Source of the DNA: Russula earlei
Lineage: Eukaryota; Basidiomycota; Agaricomycetes; Russulales; Russulaceae
Reading direction: 5' to 3'
Assembly (NCBI GenBank): GCA_025769875.1
Contig: JAGFNK010001051.1
Location: 1 to 15,693 of the forward strand
DNA length: 15,693 bases
Positions 8,022-15,693 of the stretch are shown here, piece by piece (position 1 is the stretch's first letter; each line of letters starts with the position of its first letter). The position numbers and the translations under genes were made by a program. The notes under the pieces are model-generated. The model did not search any database, had not been told where the DNA came from, and was given only the letters and a program-made list of their open reading frames with translations.

Positions 8022-8030
8022 CTCCCCCTT
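8022..8030 (-). promoter_or_regulatory. Polypurine tract of element D
   Basis: AAGGGGGAG on the minus strand lies immediately upstream of the LTR start TGTTGAAC. This is the usual plus-strand priming site of copia elements. Confidence 0.8.
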
Positions 8031-8070
8031 GCTAAGTGCATTGGTAGATGCCATGAGCATTTTCCCACAT

Positions 8071-8595
8071 TCAGGGGTAGAACATTAGTCCTAGTTGCTC
8101 CCTGAATTTGAGGAACTTGACACAACCAAGGTTCTTGGTGAACATGTCGGCTGGGTTATTAGCCCCTTCAATAAAGAATAGCTCCACCTGTTTATTTTGA
8201 ATGACTTCACGAATGAAGTGATAGCGCAAATCAATGTGTTTGATGTGCTTTTCTTGCACAGGGTTGGAGGCTAAGAATATTGAGCCTTGGTTATCACCGA
8301 ACAGTGGGATGGGAGCAAGATTAATGCCAAGTTCTGTTAGTAAGGATTTAATCCAAACTAATTGTCTGCTCGTGTCAGAGAGCGACATGTACTCAGCTTC
8401 AGTGGAAGAGAGCGCGACTGTTTTCTGCGCTCTTGAGTTCCACGAAAATATTGCTCCAGCCAGGTTCACCATATAGCCTGTAGTGGACTTCCAATTAGTC
8501 GGATCAGAAGCCCAGTCAGAGTCAGCATATGCCATCAAACCGCCATTAGACGGTCCATCGTAGACCAAGGCATAATTGGCGGTTCCCAAGAGGTA
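8071..8595 (-). pseudogene. pol: Element D RNase H domain
   Basis: This is the RNase H domain of the Pol polyprotein, which degrades the RNA strand during reverse transcription. The acidic motifs are present: YADSDW at about residues 21-26 counted from the TTG at 8589, STEAEY at 62-67, and GDNQGS at 98-103, followed by the C-terminal NPADMFTKNL. The stop at 8071 is the natural end of Pol, 40 bp before the polypurine tract. It is in the same frame as the preceding RT and is cut off only by the TGA at 8596-8598, so the TTG at 8589 is not a real start. The domain looks intact in sequence. A plus-strand ORF over it is a shadow. Confidence 0.85.
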
Positions 8596-9562
8596 TCAGC
8601 AAATATAGAATGCATGATTTAAATGATCCTCTGAGGGATTGGAAGCATGTTGCGACAACTTAGTGACTGCAAAGGCTATGTCTGGACGTGTTCCAAGCAT
8701 TATGTATAGGAGTGATCCTATAACTTGCTGGAATTTTGACCACAAGGCTGGGTTAGCAGTGGAAGTGTTGGGAGAGGGGTGATAGCCCTCTGGTAGCAGA
8801 GTAGGAGCAGGGTTTGCGTTAAGCAAGTCGAAACACTGCAGCACTTTCTGTAGATATTCAGTCTGGTCCAGATGTATCTGGCCGGACTTGCGTAGAATGC
8901 GCATGCGTAGAAATTCTTGGGCATCGCCCAGATCTTGACATTCCCAGAGCTTCATGAAGCGCTCCTTTGTTTTATTAATTTGTTTTTTGTCTGCTCCAAA
9001 GAAGAGCACATCATCGACATAGACGATGGCTATGATGCTCTTGTCTTTACTAACAAAGAGCCCAGAGTCAGACATAAGGCGAATAAGGCCGAGCAAGGCC
9101 ATGGACTTGTCAAGGGCTTTCCACCATGCAAGTGCCGCTTGCTTGAGTCCATATATTGCACGTTTTAGGCACATGACTTTACACTCTTGGCCTTTTATTT
9201 TGAAGCCCTCAGGGCTGCTCCATATAGAGCTCTTCATCGAGCTCACCATAGAGAAAGGCAGTCTTGACGTCTAGTCCGCTAATGTGCCAGTTTTTGAGCG
9301 CTGCGAGCACAATCATCAGGTGGACTGTCTCAAACCATACCACGGGTGAGAATATTTCGTCATAGTCAATGCCTTCTACTTGGGAGAAGCCTTTGGCGAC
9401 TAGTCTGGCGTTTTTATGACCATCAGACTTAAGGTCGAATACCCATCTGTTTTTAATTATTTTGCGATCCTTGGGAGGATCGACTAGTTCAAAGACTTTG
9501 CATCTGTGGAGGGATTCCAACTCCTCAGCGACAAGCATCTTTCCACTCCTTTTGGAGTTCAC
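8596..9562 (-). pseudogene. pol: Element D reverse transcriptase, frameshifted
   Basis: This is copia-type RT (RVT_2). The first half (9562-9209) carries [40 protein letters not shown] and [21 protein letters not shown] one-base shift at about 9215, inside the QPEG motif, moves it to the second frame (9249-8596), which has LKRAIYGLKQAALAWW and the catalytic VYVDDVLFFG (YVDD at residues 77-80). It ends LLYIMLGTRPDIAFAV and HASNPSEDHLNHAFYIC, then a TGA where related proteins have Arg before YLLGT. CGA to TGA is the simplest explanation. A further one-base shift near 9540 separates it from the linker. Two frameshifts and a stop make it inactive as it stands, though all catalytic residues survive. 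Confidence 0.85.
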
Positions 9563-9802
9563 TTGGCATTCGCAGAATGTCCCTAAAGGTCCATTCGCGA
9601 ATCTTCGCAGTATCAGGTGCTTCCAAACTTAGTGGAACTGCTTGGGTGAGCAGATAGTTCAGAAATTTGACTCCCCCTTCCCTTGCTAGACGTAGAATGT
9701 CTTCTACCTCATCCTCAGAGGCTTGCGGCGGTTGATCGTCAAGGACGACAGGAGGGTAAGGGCCTGGTGCGGCCGATCCTGACGTACTATCCTCACCAGG
9801 AG
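9535..9802 (-). pseudogene. pol: Element D integrase-RT linker
   Basis: A third frame links integrase to RT: VAPGEDSTSGSAAPGPYPP, then an acidic stretch (ASEDEVEDILRLAREGG) and [20 protein letters not shown] just before the RT start. It carries no start of its own and is bounded by one-base frameshifts at about 9795-9840 and 9535-9550. Acidic, proline-rich sequence is normal here. The REW and [14 protein letters not shown] phrases are the standard lead-in to copia RT. Confidence 0.75.
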
Positions 9803-10905
9803 CTACCGGGTTGGTTTTCTGTCATTGTTCTCCATGTGCGTGTGCGCCAAACGTCTTTTTCCACTTCTGTGGGGTGTCTGCGTTCACCATAGACATTGCC
9901 AGGACGGGTAGGTACTTTCCTCAACCGCTGAGACCTTCGAAGAGGTACAGGTTCTTCAACAGGAGGAGGGGACGGTGTAGGAGGGATGGGCATTTGCTCG
10001 CGTTCCTCTACTTCTGGCGCCTGTATAGGCTGCTCATCGTCCTCACTTTTGACTGTAGGGAATGGGTCGTCAACACCAGGAATGGTGTCTTTGACAGGTT
10101 GTTGCGGTAGTTCCTCACGCGGTTCATTAATCCACATGGTACCTTTAGTGCACGCTTTGTCGCATTTGGGGTACAGGGTCTCATCGTACAGGGCGGTAGC
10201 ATTTGTGTAAAGCGTGTTATTTTGGAGCCTCATAAAGAGTGAGGCTTTGATCCCCTCAGTGTGACCAAGGTAGATCATTAGCTCGCTTTTGGGCGAAAGC
10301 TTATTGACTCGACGCTTTTCTGGTATGTGCACATATGCACCGCAACCAAATACTCTGAGGTGTGAAATATCAGGGACCTCGTTCTTTAGGACTTCGTAGG
10401 GTGTATGCCATTGAAGGCGTCTGGCAGGTGTCCTATTGTAACAGTGTGTCCCATGATTCACTGCAAATTCCCACCAGGAGGGAGGTAGACAAGCTTCAAG
10501 GCGCATCGCCTGAGCTTTGTCCATTACAGTGCGCATAAAGCGCTCTGTGTGTCCATTCTGTTGTGGAGTGTATGGGGCGCTTTGCAGGATTTTAATTCCT
10601 TCGTCCTTTAGGACGTTATCAAAGGCCTCGGACTTGTACTCTCCACCAGCATCGGACATCCACTCTTTAATTCCTGCTTTGTATTGGTTTTTGACCATAG
10701 CAAGGAATTGCTTGATGGCCATAATGGTTGACTTTTTATTTTTTAAGAGTGTAATCCATGCATAGGAGGAATAATCGTCAATGAAGCTGACGAAATATTC
10801 GTACTTATGATATGACTTCACAGGGAAACTCTTAAGGTCCGAGTGTATACGCTCGAACGGTGCAGAAGCACGAGTTTCAGAAGGGGGGTGCACAGATGCA
10901 GGCAT
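9793..10905 (-). pseudogene. pol: Element D integrase (DD35E), near intact
   Basis: This is the core and C-terminal part of copia integrase, which inserts the cDNA into the genome. Counting from the ATG at 10905, Asp23 (RIHSDLKSFP), Asp85 (MSDAGGEY) and Glu121 (PQQNGHTERF) form the triad, with exactly 35 residues between the second Asp and Glu. Conserved phrases follow: CYNRTPARRLQWHTPYE, LRVFGCGAYVHIP and ELMIYLGH. After residue 280 it becomes Pro/Glu-rich with the late RRSQRLRKVPTRPG motif, then runs out of frame to a TGA at 9793. The ATG is internal: the true frame comes from the pre-integrase domain, one base out of register near 10910. It is the best preserved enzyme domain of the window. 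Confidence 0.88.
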
Positions 10906-10906
10906 C

Positions 10907-11241
10907 TTGCCTTGCAGCGCAGCCAGGACATACCGGCTGTTCCTGAGGGATTTTCAGGTCTTCAGGGAGACCCTTGGTATGTGTCTTTGCACGTGTTATG
11001 ACATCCTTAGATGGGTGGCCAAGGCGTCGGTGTATGACATCATAATCTACCGCATAGATAAGAGAATGCGCTTGCGCGCTTTCAATTGAGGCGTCTAACC
11101 AATACAGTGGTTTGACCCGGGAATAAGGAGTAAGAGGACAGGATTATACGTCTGTCCTCTTGTAGGGAAATATGTCTATTATTCCCTAATGCATGCATCC
11201 CTTGTTGTAAAAACTCCCCCATAGATAATATCTGAGTGTTA
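10907..11241 (-). pseudogene. pol: Element D pre-integrase zinc domain
   Basis: On the minus strand, 11241 to about 11110 reads NTQILSMGEFLQQGMHALGN and ISLQEDRRIILSS, ending FPGQT. One extra base at about 11107-11110 shifts the frame. It then reads YWLDASIESAQAHSLIYAVD, HRRLGHPSKDVI and VCPGC. The H-x4-H and C-x2-C ligands of the integrase N-terminal zinc site are intact. A second shift at about 10910 leads into the catalytic core. Its first residues join directly to the protease fragment at 15439-15693 when element E is removed. Confidence 0.85.
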
Positions 11242-11590
11242 TTGCCGTTTTCAGCGCACTTGGCGGAGTTTGAATTCCACCCAAATCGGCACAGAACACC
11301 CTCTCAAACGTGCGGGATGAATATCTCCCTCAAAACAGCTTCAATTCATATGAAATGTATTGTCCCTGAATCGCCTGAATGAGGGCTAGGCAGCCCCATT
11401 GTTTTCATGAGATTTGAGTGAGAATTGGTGGAGCTGGACTCAAGCCACCTCCACATGTGTATTAGATGAATTACAACTCAAAATCATGGTCGATATCTAT
11501 TATTTTTCCCTCATGTTGTACCCATGGGCTGTCTTGAGGCAGCCCCATAGTGTTTTTGACTCAAGCATTGTGGTGTGCAACATCGTTTCC
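11242..11590 (+). repeat. Left terminal inverted repeat of element E
   Basis: It starts TTGCCGTTTTCAGCGCACTT and matches the complement of 15089-15436 with about a dozen substitutions plus one short indel by eye, most of them in the first 60 and last 20 bp. The sub-terminal motif GGCAGCCCCAT occurs twice within it (11389-11399 and 11538-11548), each followed by a T-rich run. It could be a transposase binding repeat. Confidence 0.9.
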
Positions 11591-12401
11591 CTCATATCGT
11601 GTGACAGTAGCACGGTCATGTGCCAGGAAGGAGCCCCCCCAGGAAGTGCACACCTGAGCCCATGGGGTGGTGAAGTGTGTCCAAGAATGCAGAATGACTT
11701 CATAAGACTGAAGCTCCAAAGAGGAGGAGCACCTAGCGGGAACGCGAGAATGCGTTTGTTCATTCGACTGCACTCAGGTTCACACAGATGATAAGGGAAC
11801 AACAGGGCAACTTTATTCAACATGGTAGCAGATACAGGTTAGAACTAAGGCTAAGGGACAGGAAAAGCACAAAAGACAGTCATATGAAAGGAAATCTAGA
11901 CGTGAGAAGGGGACCGAAGCTGGACGACGCGAGGTATCGAGTCATGGTCTCCAGCGGCTGTGGTAGTGGCGTGTGGCGATTTGTGAAGGATGGCTGAGGC
12001 CAGGTGTGGTGACGAGGGGTGTGGTCGAGTCATGACGCGAGGAGGGGGAGACGATGCAAAGGAGAGGCTGGAGGGGGGATAGGGAGAGTGCTGGTGGGTG
12101 GTCGCTTGGGCGCTGATGGCGCTGCCGAACGCGATTGCGGGTGGGACAATTGGAGAACTTGGATGGCAGATGCAAGGGAGAGGAGCGAGGGGGCGTGGAA
12201 GTAGAAAGGGAGAGGGAAGACAGCAGCAGGCTGGGAAATGGACGCATAGGCGGCGTGCAGATCTCTGACTAACAAAATGAGAGTCTAGTAAAAAAGGGGA
12301 GAAAAACATACCGAAATGTACAGTAGCAACACCGTCCGATGGCAACAAAGACGGCGGCGTGGTACGGGGCTCTTCGGCTGTGCGTTGGGACTCGTCAGTG
12401 C
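11591..12401. other. Left interior of element E, no recognised gene
   Basis: Unique sequence between the left inverted repeat and the solo LTR. Open frames on both strands are short and Pro/Ser- or Arg-rich, and none has a recognisable domain. An AATAAA on the minus strand at 11812-11817 could be a poly(A) signal for a minus-strand transcript coming from the right interior. The part from 12010 to 12240 is purine-rich on the plus strand. Confidence 0.4.
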
Positions 12402-12406
12402 ATGGT

Positions 12407-13347
12407 TGTCAAGACTCACTGTTGGACTATCCAGTTCAAGAGCGAGGGATAAGCTCGAAGACGAGTCGATAGACGTCCAAGACGGCGTGGGCAAGGAGTA
12501 GAGTCCAGAGTAGTAACAAATACCAGAGAGGTATTGTTACTGTGAGAGTAGAACAATCACGCAGGGAAGAGGCCAGAGTGGTCACAAGGGGACGGTCCTT
12601 AAAGGAGTATCCCAGGGATGGAGAGTGCCGTAAACAAATGGACAGTCTGAGGACTGTCCGCTACTTTATTGAGCGCTTATATACTACAAGGGAACTGCTA
12701 AATAGGGAACAAGTCATAACCTTGTTATCAAGCACAATAGAGTGATGAGTAAGGAGTCGGAGGACGCTTACTGAGCATGCTCAGTCATGCTCAGTAAGCT
12801 GCTGAGTAAGAAGCTTCTCTTGATGAGTAAGAGCTTCCATTGTCCACGTGTTCACTGCTTTAGTGCACGTGCAAGCACCTGATTCATTTCCTGTTAGTTA
12901 GTTTAGGGCCGGTCATTTGAGGACTTGTAGTTTGGTTAGAGAATAGTGTTATCTTATAAGGCCCTAATACTTCTATTAAGGTCCTTAGTGTTGCCTTATA
13001 GTTCGTTCTATAGTTATTAGAGTTGGTCTAATAACGCGTTGTAGGGTCTTTGATACTAGGTTAGTGCCTTTTGTAGAGGCCCACTAGGGTCGTTCCAAAG
13101 GGTCCCTTAGGACGGCCCTAATGACTGTCTTTTGTTGCTAGAAGGGTTGCCCCTTTAAGTGGGGCTTGCTGTATGTCGATTTTGCCGAGAATCGCTCGCG
13201 CAACAATGCGCCGCGCGATATTGTGGACCACTCTACTCACCCCTTTTGCTCGTGTCGAACAGGGTGACACATAGAGGACCAAGGTTTCCTCCTCCTCTAT
13301 AAGGAAGGGTCCTTCAAGGGCCCTCTCCGGAGGAAAGGTTCATGACA
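12407..13347 (+). mobile_element. Solo LTR 2 (941 bp), TSD ATGGT
   Basis: It starts TGTCAAGACTCACTG and ends GGTTCATGACA. It is flanked by the perfect 5-bp duplication ATGGT at 12402-12406 and 13348-13352. It is the reverse complement relative of 174-1008 over its whole length but about 106 bp longer, the extra sequence lying in the AT-rich central part (about 12960-13140). The strand is inferred from the D-LTR match, as for the first copy. A TATAAGG at about 13298-13304 would then fit a late U3 or R position. It inserted into element E after E inserted into D. Short ORFs in it (for example 12542-12745) are not genes. Confidence 0.9.
12746..12871. promoter_or_regulatory. Clustered TGAGTAA repeats and E-boxes in solo LTR 2
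   Basis: TGAGTAA occurs at 12746-12752, 12803-12809 and 12824-12830, with CACGTG at 12845-12850 and 12866-12871. The order mirrors the first solo LTR. Retention in both copies, despite other differences, suggests enhancer sites, but no activity can be shown from sequence. Confidence 0.4.
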
Positions 13348-13352
13348 ATGGT

Positions 13353-14520
13353 GAATGCGGGGGCGGTGAGGGCCTGAGGGCCGTGCGGCGGTTTGATGGG
13401 GGGCGAGGGTGCGTGCTGGCGGCGATGAATGATGATGATGTGAGGACGGAAAGAGGAGATGGCACGAAAGGAATACGCACATATGTACTCTTGTAAGCGA
13501 TTCGCAGCCAGCCATATAGCTGTGTGGGTGAGTCGACATCGAGGCCGTGCACCTTTGCGACAATTTTGCATGTCTTGTGGTCCGTGCATTTGTGCTGTAG
13601 TGAGTTCCCAGGCTTCTGCATTTACATAGGCATAGGACTCTTCCTCCCCATCCTCATCAATAGCAGGAAGGGATGTCTTGGAAGCCTGAGCTCGTGGTTG
13701 TGATCGCTTCGGTCGAGTGGGAGTGCCTGAGCTGTCACTTTCATTTCCACCAGTTTTTTTTTCGGGCAGCCTTCCTTTGGCCAGTAGTACGTGTCGGTGC
13801 AGGCCGGCGTTTTGAAGCACATTGCTTCGAGCCCATGAGGGTTTAGGGGGTTGAAATGGAGGGGTAGAGCAAGGTATGGTGAGCAGCCAGGGAAGAACGC
13901 CTGTCGTCGTCCTGGAGTAGGAGTGGACAGGTGGACGGTTGATGAATAAGCCACATGACTCTTTACGCACCGTCTCGTCCGTCGCCTCGTCCGTCGCCAC
14001 AGTAGCCTCAGTCATGCCAGCCGCCGACTTCGCATCACTCTCCGTCTTAGCCTCGCCCGTACTCGTCATTTCAGCCCAGTCCGTCATAGCACCAGCATCG
14101 CCAGCCGCCGCCGTCTCCACCCTGCCCTCAGCCTCAGCCTTCTCAGTCTCAGCCACCGCCACCGTGCCCCTAGTTTTGCCAGCCGTCTCCATCGCCCCAG
14201 CTTCAGATCAGTCAACCGCCGCCACCGCGCTCTTAGCCTTGCCAGCCGCCTTAGTCTCGTCAGCCCCCGCCATAGCCTCAGCCTCAGCCACCAACGTCTT
14301 AGCGCCACACGCCGCCGCCTCCACCACCGTCTCACAAGCCACCGCCACCACGCCCTTGTCAGCCACAGCCGCCGTCGCCCCTGCATTGCCCTCAGTTGTC
14401 GCCTCCGCCCCGTCCACCTCCACCGTCGCACCAGCTCAGTCCGCCGCCACCTTCTCAGTCTCAGCCTCAGTCTTCTCAGTCATAGCTGCCGCTTTAGTAG
14501 TTTCGCGCGACACCAGCACC
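13353..14520 (-). pseudogene. Right interior of E: Ala/Glu/Thr-rich coding-like tract
   Basis: The minus strand from about 14520 down carries a frame dominated by GNN codons (GCN, GAG, GTG). It encodes Ala/Glu/Thr/Val-rich sequence such as TEKTEAETEKVAAD and GVVAVACETVVEAA. It is interrupted by in-frame TGA at 14436-14438 and 14208-14210, each after GAC. The open part continues to 13353 through GLFINRPPVHSYSRTT and a basic segment (PTRPKRSQPRAQASK) followed by an acidic one (AIDEDGEEESYAY). An overlapping frame (13954-13622) contains spaced cysteines (CFKTPACTD, then EGCPKKK). I recognise no domain. It may be a captured and decayed host gene. The opposite strand is also open for 328 codons (13939-14925) but is Ala/Ser/Val low complexity, probably its shadow. 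The solo LTR cuts the tract's 3' side. Confidence 0.3.
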
Positions 14521-14718
14521 GCCGCACCGTCGCAACCCCTCGCCACCAGCACCACCCCAGAAGACCAAGAAGGCCTTGGCCACAAACTTAGCCATGACAC
14601 GCCACAACAGGAGCAGAAGCCGCTGCCACGCCGCCACCGCCGCAGGAGAAGCAGTCACCGACACCAACAGCACACCGCACGCCACCTCCCACATTGCCTC
14701 CCCATCCATTTGCGCGCT

Positions 14719-14929
14719 CTCGCCCACGTCTGCTGCCGACACCTGCAGTGGAGACGACCCCGCCACCGTTGCCACAAGACGACAGATCCCACCCCTGCGC
14801 AAGCCACCCCACGCATCCTCTTTCTCGAGTCCTCGCCACCTACGTCTCTATCTACGAACTCATGCTCACCACCTACACCTTCGCTCCTCGTCCACGCCTG
14901 CTGCCACCACCTGCAATGGAGATGACTCC
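14719..14929. repeat. 43-bp imperfect direct repeat pair in element E
   Basis: 14719-14761 and 14887-14929 share CTCG, CCACG, CTGCTGCC, CACCTGCA and TGGAGA in the same order, 168 bp apart, with about six differences. The plus-strand frame reads HVCCRHLQW and HACCHHLQW in the two copies. The spacer and the 14521-14718 stretch are C-rich with no recognised gene. Confidence 0.6.
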
Positions 14930-14931
14930 TG

Positions 14932-14940
14932 TATATAAAA
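14932..14940 (+). promoter_or_regulatory. TATA-like site near the right end of element E
   Basis: TATATAAAA lies about 150 bp inside the right inverted repeat. Transcription to the right would run through the inverted repeat into element D. The site also reads TATATAC-like on the other strand, so a leftward promoter for the coding-like tract is equally possible. The 14941-15088 stretch has no recognised gene. Confidence 0.35.
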
Positions 14941-15088
14941 ACACCCTAGCTACTCTGTAGTAGAAAGAGTTCAGAATAGGACCCCCTCTTTGCAACCCAC
15001 TCCTCTCTGTCTGTGAAAAACAAGAAGGATGGTCAGAATCAAGAGGCGAGAGGGGTGATGAGTGGCTGGCCGCAACTCCAATTGCACT

Positions 15089-15436
15089 GGAAATAACATT
15101 GCACACCACAACACTTGAGTCAAAAACACTATGGGGCTGCCTCAAGACAGCCCATGGGTACAACATGAGGGAAAAATAATAGATATAGACCATGATTTTC
15201 AGTTGTAATTCATCTAATACACATGTGGAGGTGGCTTGAGTCCAGCTCCACCAATTCTCACTCAAATCTGATGAAAACAATGGGGCTGCCTAGCCCTCAT
15301 TCAGGCGATTCAGGGACAATACATTTCATATGAATTGAAGCTGTTTTGAGGGAGATATTCATCCCGCATGTTTGAGGGGGTTTCTGCGCCGATTTGGGTG
15401 GAATTCAAGCTCCGCCAAGTGCGCTGAAAACGGCAA
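15089..15436 (-). repeat. Right terminal inverted repeat of element E
   Basis: It ends CGGCAA before the duplicated TA at 15437-15438 and mirrors 11242-11590. Pairing holds to about 15089, where it stops abruptly. An apparent 135-codon minus-strand frame across it is a by-product of the repeat, not a gene. Confidence 0.9.
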
Positions 15437-15438
15437 TA

Positions 15439-15693
15439 ATTTTCGGAATATAGAGAACAGGAGAAATGCGCGTGACAACCATTTTAGAGTTGACAGTGTG
15501 CCGAAGCAACACAGCGCCTTTGCCTTCCACATATATTGTGTTATCAGCAGTTTTAACAGGGGATCTTTCGTGCGGCAAAGCCAGCGTTATACTCTATAAA
15601 GTCTTTTATTTCGAAGGTGAAGTGTGCGGACATGCCAGAGTCTAGGAGCCATAAGGATCCTAATTTACTCAAGTCGTGCTTTCCTCTACATCT
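15439..15693 (-). pseudogene. pol: Element D protease fragment
   Basis: This is the retropepsin region of copia Pol, entering from the right edge. The catalytic motif SLWLLDSGMSAHFTF is clear at about 15655-15615. A run of four G on the plus strand (15559-15562) holds one extra base and shifts the frame. It then reads PVKTADNTIYVEGKGAVLL and TRISPVLYIPK, the usual protease to pre-integrase passage. It stops at element E and continues at 11241. The protease cleaves the Gag-Pol precursor in the intact family. Here the shift and the insertion each disable it. Confidence 0.85.

Larger units (their letters stand above)
11242..15436. mobile_element. Element E: long-TIR DNA transposon-like insertion, TA duplication
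   Basis: This is a 4195-bp unit bounded by inverted repeats of about 349 bp. It is flanked by TA at 11240-11241 and 15437-15438. It lies in element D between the protease and pre-integrase domains. Removing it with one TA joins YIPK to INTQIL in one frame, so both ends and the duplication are firmly placed. Without the nested solo LTR and its duplication it would be 3249 bp. No transposase, DDE/D motif, helitron or retroelement domain is visible in it. TA duplication suggests the Tc1/mariner-pogo group, but repeats of this length are unusual there. It is probably non-autonomous. Its relatives are unknown to me. Confidence 0.85.
7584..15693 (-). mobile_element. Copia element D, 3' part, interrupted by element E
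   Basis: This is a reverse-strand Ty1/copia element entering from the right edge. In its reading direction it shows protease (15693-15437), the E insertion, pre-integrase, integrase, linker, RT, RNase H, polypurine tract and 3' LTR. Gag and the 5' LTR lie outside the window. It is far better preserved than A, B or C: the integrase DD35E triad, the RT YVDD box and the RNase H acidic residues all remain. The lesions are single-base frameshifts and one nonsense codon. The left boundary at 7584 coincides with the point where homology to the C LTR stops. Confidence 0.85.

Noticed and set aside
13939..14925. 328-codon plus-strand ORF, the longest forward frame
   Set aside because: It is almost purely Ala/Ser/Val/Thr from CAG/GCC-rich simple sequence, has no domain, and the opposite strand shows better codon phasing, so it is listed only as a probable shadow.
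14873..15280. 135-codon minus-strand ORF, and the related 11414-11791 plus ORF
   Set aside because: The two resemble each other only because they lie in the inverted repeats of element E. They are not independent genes.
11242..15436. The outer repeats of element E as LTRs of one retrotransposon
   Set aside because: They are inverted, not direct, with no primer site or polypurine tract, and the duplication is only TA.
1..15693. CRISPR array, tRNA or rRNA gene, phage or bacterial operon
   Set aside because: No spaced identical repeats, no cloverleaf and no ribosomal signature seen. All firm coding matches are fungal-type copia.

Overview
The window reads as a transposable-element graveyard from a nuclear fungal genome, most likely a filamentous basidiomycete. 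That placement is an inference from the style of the Ty1/copia polyproteins and the nesting density. I see no intact host gene, no rRNA or tRNA, no CRISPR array and no bacterial operon. Nearly all coding signal is Ty1/copia gag-pol, broken by frameshifts, stops and deletions.

Layout. 1-1243: an unidentified ORF split by a solo LTR (174-1008) with a GCATG target duplication. 1252-2407: a forward copia (element C) with LTR, half-tRNA-type primer site and gag. 2408-3615: a reverse protease-integrase block (B) facing C gag head-on and carrying a 111-bp hairpin MITE (2603-2713). 3616-7525: a reverse copia (element A) with gag, protease, integrase, reverse transcriptase and RNase H remnants in the normal order plus a 249-bp 5' LTR. 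7526-7583: a scrap resembling the C LTR. 7584-15693: a third, better preserved reverse copia (element D) running off the right edge, with its 3' LTR, polypurine tract, RNase H, RT and DD35E integrase.

Element D is split between protease and the pre-integrase domain by element E (11242-15436), a DNA-transposon-like unit with inverted repeats of about 349 bp and a TA target duplication. Removing E and one TA rejoins the D reading frame exactly. E itself carries a second solo LTR (12407-13347, ATGGT duplication) of the same family as the first, in opposite orientation. The nesting is therefore C-like LTR scrap, then D, then E, then the solo LTR.

Nothing here is likely to be autonomous. The most interesting object is E: it has long, about 96 percent matching inverted repeats, no recognisable transposase, and an internal Ala/Glu/Thr-rich coding-like tract that may be captured sequence. 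The MITE gives a second case where excision at TA restores a reading frame.
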